Part shown: positions 16,152 through 22,904 of the stretch, piece by piece
Layout: the number at the start of each line of letters is the position of its first letter
How positions within the stretch are numbered: position 1 is the first letter of the stretch
Source of the DNA: Clostridia bacterium
GTDB lineage: Bacteria; Bacillota; Clostridia; UBA1381
Assembly (NCBI GenBank): GCA_017404065.1
Contig: JAFRDB010000020.1
Coordinates: 1-34,825 of the forward strand
DNA length: 34,825 nt
Direction of reading: 5' to 3'
Program-made: the position numbers and the translations under genes
The notes under the pieces: generated by a model
Told to the model about the DNA's origin: nothing
Database searches by the model: none
Seen by the model: only the letters and a program-made list of their open reading frames with translations

Positions 16152-16300
16152 TTAGTTTCTACCTATGATATTAGCAAAAACATCAAGTGCTGCCCTTTTA
16201 TCTTTGTTGTCAGCGTGTAAATACAGGTTTGTCGTTCGCACATCTGAATGTCCAAGATAATCACGCACAGCAGTTATACCAACGCTACCGGAGTTTAATG
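16152..16300 (-). pseudogene. C-terminal remnant of a tyrosine recombinase (integrase)
   Basis: The minus strand reads VGITAVRDYLGHSDVRTTNL, then YLHADNKDKRAALDVFANII, then GRN and TAA at 16152-16154. This is the C-terminal box of phage/ICE-type tyrosine recombinases: LGHSDVRTT contains the conserved H of LGH, and Y in LYLHAD is at the catalytic tyrosine region. Upstream of about 16290 the similarity stops, so the catalytic core and the rest are gone. It lies 110 bp from the last tRNA-Tyr repeat and points toward it, as an integrase next to its att site would. Confidence 0.8.
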
Positions 16301-16415
16301 TCCAAATTGTCATCAAATTATTGCTGTTTTGTCTGAAATATGTTATAATTAGGGTGCTTTTTTCGGTTTATATAATAGATGAAAATAAAGAAATATATTG
16401 AATAGTGCAGGACCT

Positions 16416-16449
16416 CCAAAAATGATATATAATAAAAATATCATTTTGG
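16416..16449. terminator. AT-rich inverted repeat
   Basis: CCAAAAATGATAT is complementary to ATATCATTTTGG with one unpaired A. It lies in the gene-free spacer between the integrase remnant and the peptidase gene. It may be a terminator or the end of lost mobile DNA; no other feature is seen in 16301-16477. Confidence 0.35.
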
Positions 16450-16477
16450 AATTCTCGTAATAACTTTACACAAAATT

Positions 16478-16534
16478 GGGGGGTGCGGTCATATTCAAAC
16501 TTCTTTTGAAGTCCGAGAGTATGTCCGCACCCCC
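16478..16534 (-). terminator. Terminator of the capA-yitT-peptidase operon
   Basis: A strong GC stem (GGGGGTGCGG pairing with CCGCACCCCC) carries an inner hairpin and lies directly after the peptidase stop codon. On the minus strand it is followed by AATTTTG. Confidence 0.65.
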
Positions 16535-16539
16535 GTCTA

Positions 16540-17691
16540 TTAAATAGCTGAAATAACAGCGGCTGTACGTTTTGTTGGCAGAGAAAACTTATCCAATAAA
16601 ATATACTCGTCCTTGCTGTGTACATTATCGCCTATTACACCCATCGAATCAATCACGGGTATTCCGGCAAGAGTTACGTATGCCGCATCCGAACCGCCGA
16701 AGGTGAATATTGCTTTAACTTCGTTCAGACCCGCGCTTTTTAGAATTGAATTTGTTTTATTCAGCAGATCATAATTTTTCTCCGATTTTGGCATACTGGG
16801 TCTGTAACCTATCTCCCTGACTGCACAGGAGGTATTTAAAACACTGCTCTCTTCTGCAACCTTGTGTATAAACGAACATATTTCTTCATATTGTTCTTGG
16901 GTTTTAAATCTTGTATCCAATGTAAAAACACACTTTTCGGGAACTGTATTCGGCACGGTGCCTCCCTTGATAGTTCCGCAGTTGCAGGTTATACCGTCCT
17001 CGTCCTTGTATTTTTCCAGCTGCAATATCTTATTTGCCGCTTCTGCTATTGCGCTTGCGCCGCAGTAACATTTCGATGCATGTTGGGAAACTCCGGAAAC
17101 GGTAAATTCAAACTTTGCGATACCCTTTCTTTCAAGGATCACACCTATGTCCGAGAGGTTCGGTTCCATATTGAAAAACGCGACTGCATCCTTTGCTCTT
17201 TCCGTAATATATCCGATCGTCGCTTTATTACTTTCACGGCTGCTTGTTTCCTCATCGGTTTGCAGCAAAAGCATAACAGGCCGCTTATCATAACCCATTT
17301 CGGAAAGCGCGTCCATTGCCCAAAAGGCATTCACGCATCCGCCCTTGCAGTCGCACACTCCGGGACCTATCATCTTGTTGCCGTCGATCTTTACACACGG
17401 ATCGCCGAACAATCCAACAGGATGTACCGTATCGATATGTCCGGAAAGGCAGAACGGTTTTTCCTTCGACTGCGGATTCATTGTTATAACCACAACGTTT
17501 CCTGCTTTTTTTTGTTCAAAAACCTCTGTTTTCCAACCGTGATTTATGGCTTTTTCGATAAAATACCTTCCTACCGCGTCAACGCCTTCTTTATACGGTG
17601 TAGGGCTTTCTATCTCCGCTATTTCCTTTAAAAAAGTTATGTATTCGTCTCTTTTTGATTCAATAACTTCAAATAATTTTTCCATATCCAT
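16540..17691 (-). CDS. M20 family zinc metallopeptidase (glutamate carboxypeptidase-like)
   Basis: This 383-residue peptidase belongs to the ArgE/DapE/CPG2 family. The two-zinc site is visible: GHIDTV (His and Asp), GVCDCKGG (bridging Asp), QTDEET (catalytic Glu and ligand Glu), NMEP (Glu ligand) and DNVHSKDEY (His ligand). The inserted dimerisation domain contains GTIKGGTVPNTVPEKC, as in CPG2. The likely start is ATG 17691, 8 nt after AGGAG (17700-17704); the upstream GTG at 17700 overlaps that site. It starts 1 bp after the yitT stop. With capA in the same operon, action on gamma-glutamyl or C-terminal glutamate peptides is a reasonable guess. No signal peptide, so cytoplasmic. Confidence 0.9.
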   Translation of the reverse strand: MDMEKLFEVIESKRDEYITFLKEIAEIESPTPYKEGVDAVGRYFIEKAINHGWKTEVFEQKKAGNVVVITMNPQSKEKPFCLSGHIDTVHPVGLFGDPCVKIDGNKMIGPGVCDCKGGCVNAFWAMDALSEMGYDKRPVMLLLQTDEETSSRESNKATIGYITERAKDAVAFFNMEPNLSDIGVILERKGIAKFEFTVSGVSQHASKCYCGASAIAEAANKILQLEKYKDEDGITCNCGTIKGGTVPNTVPEKCVFTLDTRFKTQEQYEEICSFIHKVAEESSVLNTSCAVREIGYRPSMPKSEKNYDLLNKTNSILKSAGLNEVKAIFTFGGSDAAYVTLAGIPVIDSMGVIGDNVHSKDEYILLDKFSLPTKRTAAVISAI

Positions 17692-17692
17692 A

Positions 17693-18538
17693 TCATACAC
17701 TCCTGAAGCCTCTTCCGATTATCTCATTGCTTGTAGTAATTATTATAAACGATTTCGGATCCAATTTCTTTATATGCTTCCTCAGCTTTATTGCCTCGGC
17801 ACGCTTACAAACAGTGTGCAGCATTGTTTTTTTTTCGCCCGTATATTCTCCGATAACTTTATTTGACGTAACGCCGTGATGCAGTGTTTTCATGATATAT
17901 TCCGTAAGCTCTTCCTTTTTTGAAGTGATCACGACAAAATACTTGCAGGTATTAAAGCTTTCAATAACTCCGTCAACTATAAATGCCTTTGAAAACAGAC
18001 CCAAGAAAGAGTACAAGCCTATTTTTATGCCGAACAGAAAAAACGAACTTACCGCAACCGTAAAATCGGTTATCAAAAGCGCCCTTCCAACATCTATTGA
18101 CGTATACTTTTTCAATATCAGCGCAATTATATCGGTACCTCCCGAAGATGCATCACTGTAAAATATCAGCGCAGAGCCGATTGAAGTTAGAAGCATTGCA
18201 TATATAAGCTCCAAGAACATCTGGTCGGTCAAAGGCGCGGTAAGAGCAAAATATTTTTCAAATAAAAATGTAATTGCAGAATAAAGCATGCCGCAATAAA
18301 CCGTCTTAATGCCCGTATCCTTACCTAATACACAGAATCCGAGGATCAAAAGAGCAATATTGAGGATCCATATCCAAACTCCGGGGCTGATAGGTGTTAC
18401 TGCTGCCAGAATAACGCCGATACCCGTAACGCCTCCTGTTACAAAATTATTTTGGATCTTGAAAAAATACACGCCCGTCGCTAACATAAAACAACCAAGG
18501 GTCATTTTAAGAAAACTGTCAAACTTCTTCTTTTGCAT
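17693..18538 (-). CDS. YitT family membrane protein (DUF161-DUF2179)
   Basis: This 281-residue protein has about six membrane segments in residues ~1-195, with the duplicated DUF161 pattern NNFVTGGVTGIGVIL and SSGGTDIIALILKKY. A cytoplasmic DUF2179 domain follows (~205-281; YFVVITSKKEELTEYIM, HHGVTSNKVIGEYTGEKKTM), as in B. subtilis YitT and relatives. The molecular function of the family is unknown. It lies 4 bp after capA and directly before the peptidase, so all three are one transcript. Confidence 0.92.
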   Translation of the reverse strand: MQKKKFDSFLKMTLGCFMLATGVYFFKIQNNFVTGGVTGIGVILAAVTPISPGVWIWILNIALLILGFCVLGKDTGIKTVYCGMLYSAITFLFEKYFALTAPLTDQMFLELIYAMLLTSIGSALIFYSDASSGGTDIIALILKKYTSIDVGRALLITDFTVAVSSFFLFGIKIGLYSFLGLFSKAFIVDGVIESFNTCKYFVVITSKKEELTEYIMKTLHHGVTSNKVIGEYTGEKKTMLHTVCKRAEAIKLRKHIKKLDPKSFIIITTSNEIIGRGFRSV

Positions 18539-18542
18539 AAAA

Positions 18543-19838
18543 TCACCTTATTTCAACTATTCCAAAACCTTTCTCATTTACGGTTATATTTGTTCCAAAT
18601 TTTTCAGACATTTCAGCAAGCCGCTCAATGATACCATGCTTATTGCTGAATCGGGGGTCACCCATCTTCCATGTTCCTTTTTTATCAAAATTAAGCTCGA
18701 TCGGCATCAGTTCAAGGTATTTCAGTTCGCCGTCTTCCATTTCAAAATACGGTACAAAGCTTTCCAGCATTCTTCTGTCGCGCATAAGACCGCGCGTATA
18801 TCCCTTGGAGCGACTGTAAAAAAGTTCACGCATTGTTGCGTCATCGGTAAGACTTTGACTTTCGTACATTTCATACGGAGCGCACGGAATACACTCGTTG
18901 TGAATAACAAAATCACCCAGAGAATAGAATATCGGACGCTTTTTATATATTTCTATCGGTCTTATAAGATGCGGGCCATGACCGATAACAGCGTGTGCAC
19001 CTGCATCTATGCATTTATGCGAAAATTCACAAAGAAAATCCGCGGGATTTTCCTTTGAATTGCCCGAAAGCTCGTGCGAGTGAACACTGACCAATATGTA
19101 ATCTGCCTGCATTTGTGCCTCATATATAGCCTTCAAAACACGGTCTGTGTCCACTTGGTTCGGATGCACAACATATTTTGTTTCATCTCCCACCTTAAAG
19201 ATCCTGTCTTTAAGAACTGCCGAGCCTTCTTGAACCGGCGGAAGATACCCTTCGGCTCTTACGATATTATATTCGGCGTTGATATTACTTTGCTCAATAA
19301 TTTCATTCAGGACTTCAAACTGGCTCGGTGTTACCTCAACGTGCTCATCGATCCTCAGTCCGTTTACGCCGGGACGTCCCTTGAACCTCCGTGACTGCCT
19401 CCCTGCCATTGCCGCTCCGTTCATCATGGTTGACACGACAGATATAAGCGCTACGCGCCCGTTTTTGGTGTCAAGATAGGCAGGCGCGGCAGCTTCGTCT
19501 AAATTGGCTCCCGCTCCCGCATTCGGAAATCCCGCCTCGTCAACTGCCTTTTTTGTTGACATAAGTCCTTCATGCGAAAAATCCATAGAGTGATTGTTTG
19601 CAAAACTCAGCATATTAAAACCAAATCTTTTTGCATCGTCAAGCACAGCCGGCACTGCCATCAAATAACTGCCACCGCAGTATTGATTTGCAAAAAATTC
19701 TCCCTCTCCGATTGTTGTTTCCAGATTGAAGAATCTGGCATCGCCTTTTTCAATATATTGCTTGACCTCGGTAAACCCTTCATAATCGGACGGAATGCGT
19801 CTTTGGATCAACATGTCGCCCGCAGCTGTAAATTTCAT
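18543..19838 (-). CDS. CapA family protein (poly-gamma-glutamate synthesis type)
   Basis: This 431-residue protein has the CapA metallophosphoesterase-like fold. Motifs are FTAAGDMLIQRR at the N terminus, RFFNLETTIGEG, LSFANNHSMDFSHEGL, ILVSVHSHELSGN and AVIGHGPHLIRPIEIY, then YSLGDFV. CapA proteins are linked to export or anchoring of poly-gamma-glutamate capsule, though many homologues stand alone. No CapB or CapC is in the window and no signal peptide or membrane anchor is visible, so capsule synthesis is not shown. The start MKFTAAG at 19838 has GGAAGG 9 nt upstream; an in-frame ATG at 19868 lacks one. It heads the operon capA-yitT-M20. Confidence 0.88.
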   Translation of the reverse strand: MKFTAAGDMLIQRRIPSDYEGFTEVKQYIEKGDARFFNLETTIGEGEFFANQYCGGSYLMAVPAVLDDAKRFGFNMLSFANNHSMDFSHEGLMSTKKAVDEAGFPNAGAGANLDEAAAPAYLDTKNGRVALISVVSTMMNGAAMAGRQSRRFKGRPGVNGLRIDEHVEVTPSQFEVLNEIIEQSNINAEYNIVRAEGYLPPVQEGSAVLKDRIFKVGDETKYVVHPNQVDTDRVLKAIYEAQMQADYILVSVHSHELSGNSKENPADFLCEFSHKCIDAGAHAVIGHGPHLIRPIEIYKKRPIFYSLGDFVIHNECIPCAPYEMYESQSLTDDATMRELFYSRSKGYTRGLMRDRRMLESFVPYFEMEDGELKYLELMPIELNFDKKGTWKMGDPRFSNKHGIIERLAEMSEKFGTNITVNEKGFGIVEIR

Positions 19839-19885
19839 ATACAAATCCCTTCCAATCTTGTAAAGCATTATTATATTTCTTTCTC

Positions 19886-19929
19886 GTAAAAAAGCCTGTT
19901 TCCATTTATTAGATCCTGAGCTTTTTTAC
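19886..19929 (-). terminator. Terminator-like hairpin in the capA leader
   Basis: GTAAAAAAGC and GCTTTTTTAC form a 10-bp stem with a run of six T inside its 3' arm. It lies between the predicted promoter (19947-19975) and the capA start. It could attenuate the operon, or be a small bidirectional hairpin. Confidence 0.45.
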
Positions 19930-19946
19930 AAATTAAAACCATAAAG

Positions 19947-19975
19947 ATTATAACACAATATCTTAAATTTGTAAA
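19947..19975 (-). promoter_or_regulatory. Promoter of the capA operon
   Basis: TTTACA (19970-19975), 17 bp, TATAAT (19947-19952) on the minus strand, preceded by TGTGT. Confidence 0.75.
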
Positions 19976-20068
19976 GGGAAAGCGCGCAATTTTTCAACAA
20001 ATCGCACAAAGTTTCAACAAAAATTTTAAATTGCACTATCCAATCTTATAATACACTATCCTATTCGC

Positions 20069-20097
20069 TTGCTTTTTAAAAAAAGATATGCTATAAT
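20069..20097 (+). promoter_or_regulatory. Promoter of the 20134 gene trio
   Basis: TTGCTT (20069-20074), 17 bp, TATAAT (20092-20097). Upstream are two copies each of TTTCAACAAA (~19991-20022) and CACTATCC (~20033-20062), possible regulator sites. Confidence 0.7.
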
Positions 20098-20133
20098 ATA
20101 TAGAGTAAACATTTCAGAAAAAAAGGTGTTAAG

Positions 20134-20613
20134 ATGAAACAGAAGATACGAAAGAACTGTGATACTCTTGCCTCTCTCGGCATAGGAGTCTGCCTGTTAG
20201 GGATATGGAGCGTCGCTAAAAGTACAATGTACTATATACTTAATTTTAGCGAATTCAACAAATTTCTTATAAGTCAAGACGATAGTCCGATATTATATTA
20301 TATCATAGCCGTTATGACTATGATCGCTTTTTTGGCTGTGCATCTATATATAGGTCTCGCGGCAAGAGCCGTGGGTACACGCGGCAAAAACCATATCGTC
20401 TACGCTTTTCTTTCTATTCTGCTTGCCGTAATATATATTATCAGTATACCGGAAGAGTTGGATATTAGTGAGCAGCCCGGTCAAACGATCGCCGACGCGG
20501 TAGCATCGATGATAACCGATGCCACAACCGCCATTATTCTGCTGCATACAGCTTATACGTCTTTTAAACTACGACTACTGAAAAAGCAAACAAAAAAACA
20601 GGAGGCGGCATAA
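20134..20613 (+). CDS. Small integral membrane protein, unknown
   Basis: This 159-residue protein is not recognised. Hydrophobic segments lie at about residues 13-35, 52-78 and 86-105, with a further weak one at 122-140. The N terminus is basic and the C terminus ends in a Lys/Gln-rich tail (KKQTKKQEAA). AAAGGTG lies upstream of the ATG. The stop codon TAA shares its last A with the ATG of the next gene, so the two are translationally coupled. Confidence 0.75.
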   Translation: MKQKIRKNCDTLASLGIGVCLLGIWSVAKSTMYYILNFSEFNKFLISQDDSPILYYIIAVMTMIAFLAVHLYIGLAARAVGTRGKNHIVYAFLSILLAVIYIISIPEELDISEQPGQTIADAVASMITDATTAIILLHTAYTSFKLRLLKKQTKKQEAA

Positions 20614-21776
20614 TGCAAAAGGATTTTCATTATTATGCTACATACTGCGCGGCATACATAGCAGGATATACCCATGAGGAAAGTCTTGATATTGCTTACA
20701 GCGCACAATTTGTTGATTTGTGCTCCAGAACCTATCTTGCAAAAATAAAAGCGCCGCTCTCGGCAGCTACAACACAGCTCCAGCTTGAGCTTATGGATTC
20801 AAGACTGGATCTTATGGGACTGCAGGATATAACGCGTATCTGGGCTTCATTCCACTTCCTGCCGTACGATCTCTACGCAGAGAAAAAGCACTGCTCAAAG
20901 CGATATCTTAATAAATACCGGCTTATATGCAATACAAACGGTGAGCTTGTCAAGGAGACTGTAGGTCTTGCAAAAAAAACGAGCTTGCAATCAGTCGGGA
21001 TCGCTATGCATATACTTGCCGATACATGGGCGCACCGCTATTTTGCAGGAACCCCCTCGTATGTTATAAATAATACCAACCGATACTTTTTCGAGCTTTT
21101 GCCTGACGGAAAAAGACCGGTTAGGTTCCGGCACAGCGCATCCGCACCTGATGATTTAGAACATAGCATATACACAAACACGATACATCAGCCCGGCGAG
21201 AACACGATAATGAATCTCGGTCACGGCAGAGCCGGACACCTGCCGGACTACAGCTTTATCAAATATGAATACCTCCCCGTATGGAATGATTACGAGGAAA
21301 TTGTAAAGGACAATCCTCACGACTATATGCACGCATTCGCGCAAATGGTATACGCAATGCAATGCATTCGCTGCGGAAAAAGCTTTGAAACCCATCTCTA
21401 TGCATGGGACGATATCGAGCCGTATAAGGAGGATATAGAAGTCATACTCCAAAAGCGTCAGCTTGATTCCTGTGCAGATTGGAAAGCATTCGGCGAAGGA
21501 CTTACAGGCTGTGAGATACCGGATTTTGAACTGAGCAAACATGAACAGGAATACGTCGCCGCATCAGAACCGGATAACAGCCAAACCTTCCTCGGTAAAT
21601 TCATTATTGCCGCGCTTGCACAAAAGAGCATGGTAACGAACAGAATATATGCATCAAAGAATATGCTTGCCGGTTTTTCGGTCGACTATGCAAAAAAAGG
21701 ATTCAAGGGGATCAGAGATTTCATCGGGTTGGTTAACGAAAGGAGTCGCGATAATGACGAAGCTGCAGAGAATTAA
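20613..21776 (+). CDS. DUF6765-like protein of unknown function
   Basis: This 387-residue soluble protein starts DFHYYATYCAAYIAGYTHEE and continues IAYSAQFVDLCSR, the pattern I associate with DUF6765. A central segment, VGIAMHILADTWAHRYFAGT, has a His-x(3)-Asp-x(3)-His arrangement resembling the metal-binding helices of zinc-dependent phospholipase C/P1 nuclease or HD-like helical proteins. Further His and Asp residues (HSASAPDDLEHS, NLGHGRAGHLPDYS) could complete a metal site. No signal peptide is seen. It overlaps the preceding membrane protein gene by 1 bp and the following one by 23 bp. Enzyme activity is inference only. Confidence 0.75.
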   Translation: MQKDFHYYATYCAAYIAGYTHEESLDIAYSAQFVDLCSRTYLAKIKAPLSAATTQLQLELMDSRLDLMGLQDITRIWASFHFLPYDLYAEKKHCSKRYLNKYRLICNTNGELVKETVGLAKKTSLQSVGIAMHILADTWAHRYFAGTPSYVINNTNRYFFELLPDGKRPVRFRHSASAPDDLEHSIYTNTIHQPGENTIMNLGHGRAGHLPDYSFIKYEYLPVWNDYEEIVKDNPHDYMHAFAQMVYAMQCIRCGKSFETHLYAWDDIEPYKEDIEVILQKRQLDSCADWKAFGEGLTGCEIPDFELSKHEQEYVAASEPDNSQTFLGKFIIAALAQKSMVTNRIYASKNMLAGFSVDYAKKGFKGIRDFIGLVNERSRDNDEAAEN

Positions 21777-22284
21777 AAATATTTTTTCAGGACTTTTTTC
21801 ACTTGCGTTCAGCCTTCTGATCCTGTGGGATCACGAGGACGGATTCGAGCTGATAATGCTTGTGCTCGGTTTTTCCATGCTGATACGCAGTATTAACTCG
21901 CTCGTGTATTATTTTACAATGGCGCGGCACATGGTAGGAGGAAAATACTCACTGTATCTCGGTATAATCATGTTTGACTTTGGTGTGTTCACACTTGCGA
22001 TGTCAGACATACCGAGAATATACATAGTTTTTTATCTGATGGCATGCCACGCATTCTCAGGCGTTATAGATATAATGCGGGGACTTGAGGCAAAAAGCTA
22101 TGAGACCCCCTGGAAGCTTAATACTACACACGGTATAGTAAGCATACTTACAGCGATCATTTGCTGTATTTTTATAAAATCTAAGCTTATACTTGTATAC
22201 ATATACGCCGCAGGGCTGATATATTCCTCATTCACTCGAATAATCAGCTCATTCCGACGAAGCGCGATAGTGTATATACCTTAG
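21754..22284 (+). CDS. HdeD/DUF308-like membrane protein
   Basis: This 176-residue protein has six predicted membrane helices in three pairs, the pattern of the HdeD (DUF308) family: FSLAFSLLILWDHED, MLVLGFSMLIRSI, YLGIIMFDFGVFTLA and HGIVSILTAIICCIF. The start MTKLQ at 21754 has AAAGGAG 8 nt upstream and overlaps the previous gene by 23 bp. HdeD proteins are acid-resistance or envelope-associated in enterobacteria; the role here is unknown. No terminator is obvious after it; the spacer to 22390 is gene-free. Confidence 0.75.
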   Translation: MTKLQRIKNIFSGLFSLAFSLLILWDHEDGFELIMLVLGFSMLIRSINSLVYYFTMARHMVGGKYSLYLGIIMFDFGVFTLAMSDIPRIYIVFYLMACHAFSGVIDIMRGLEAKSYETPWKLNTTHGIVSILTAIICCIFIKSKLILVYIYAAGLIYSSFTRIISSFRRSAIVYIP

Positions 22285-22390
22285 CTTATATTTTAAAGTG
22301 TTCTACCAAAACAAACGGCGCTTATCGATCAGCTTTTCAGCCGTGAACCGCGCCCAGTCAATTAGACAGTTTAAATAACAAAAAATTTTT

Positions 22391-22466
22391 GGAGGGGCTG
22401 TTGCATTTTGCTACAGCCTCATGTAGACATATTTGTCTACATGCTGATGGCGGCACCCATGCCGCC
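22391..22466. terminator. Cluster of three hairpins
   Basis: Three adjacent stem-loops occupy 76 bp. The first is GGCTGT/ACAGCC (22396-22417), which on the minus strand is followed by an A/T tract ending TTTTTTG. The second is the perfect 10-bp CATGTAGACA/TGTCTACATG with TATT loop (22420-22443). The third is the perfect 7-bp GGCGGCA/TGCCGCC with CCCA loop (22449-22466). They lie just after the stop of the 22479-22661 ORF. At least the first looks like its terminator. The sequence GGCTGTTGCATTTTGC (22396-22411) recurs at 34810-34825. Confidence 0.6.
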
Positions 22467-22478
22467 CTTAAATCATCA

Positions 22479-22661
22479 TTACCAGAGGTCTACCGAAAGT
22501 GTTCCTACCGAGCCTTCGACCGAGCCTTCGACCGCGCCGTTCTGCGCGTCATTCATTGCCTGCTCTACAGCCGTAGTCTGCGGACCGCCGCCGGAGGTCG
22601 TTACTGCATTTTCATTCTCAAATACGGAGATCTTAAGCTCCGGTGTCTCAAACATTTTCAT
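22479..22661 (-). CDS. Small 60-residue protein, unknown
   Basis: The peptide begins MKMFETPELKISVFENENAV, continues TTSGGGP, and ends with a VEGSVEGSVG repeat and DLW. The opening M-x-x-[FY]-x-x-P-E-[LI] followed by a TTSGG element is seen in many short Clostridial ORFs of unknown function. GAGGAAACGGGAA precedes the ATG, a plausible ribosome binding site. A 12-bp direct repeat (CCGAGCCTTCGA) encodes the VEGS duplication. It lies 14 bp after the stop codon of the decayed fragment upstream and may have belonged to that operon. Confidence 0.55.
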   Translation of the reverse strand: MKMFETPELKISVFENENAVTTSGGGPQTTAVEQAMNDAQNGAVEGSVEGSVGTLSVDLW

Positions 22662-22675
22662 TTCCCGTTTCCTCT

Positions 22676-22903
22676 TTATTCTACAGTTATTGTTACCGAT
22701 TCGCCGTTTACACGCGCTGCAAAAGTATTAATATCATCAGCTACACCGTTGAGCACTACTAGGTCGCAGTTGCAGGTGTCGGTACGGCATCCGCAATGTC
22801 AGTGAATGCCCGAATAAGCTGTTGCCGTAATCAGCATAGATAACGCAGCTCCCGCGCTCATCAGATCTTGCAGTCATTTGACCATTTTGCACCGTCCCTT
22901 CTC
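22676..22903 (-). pseudogene. Frameshifted C-terminal remnant of an unrecognised protein
   Basis: The minus strand reads EGTVQNGQMTARSDERGSCV, then IYADYGNS in one frame. The reading then shifts near 22800 to CNCDLVVLNGVADDINTFAA, then RVNGESVTITVE and TAA at 22676-22678. The piece starts right after the channel gene stop codon with no start codon of its own. It looks like the tail of a larger, perhaps repetitive surface protein cut by a deletion. The family is not recognised. Confidence 0.55.
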
Positions 22904-22904
22904 T

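Noticed and set aside
16864..17631. 255-codon plus-strand frame
   Set aside because: It mirrors the M20 peptidase, whose zinc motifs are clear on the other strand.
22389..22805. 138- and 107-codon plus-strand frames
   Set aside because: They run antisense through the hairpin cluster, the 60-residue ORF and the decayed fragment, without start signals.
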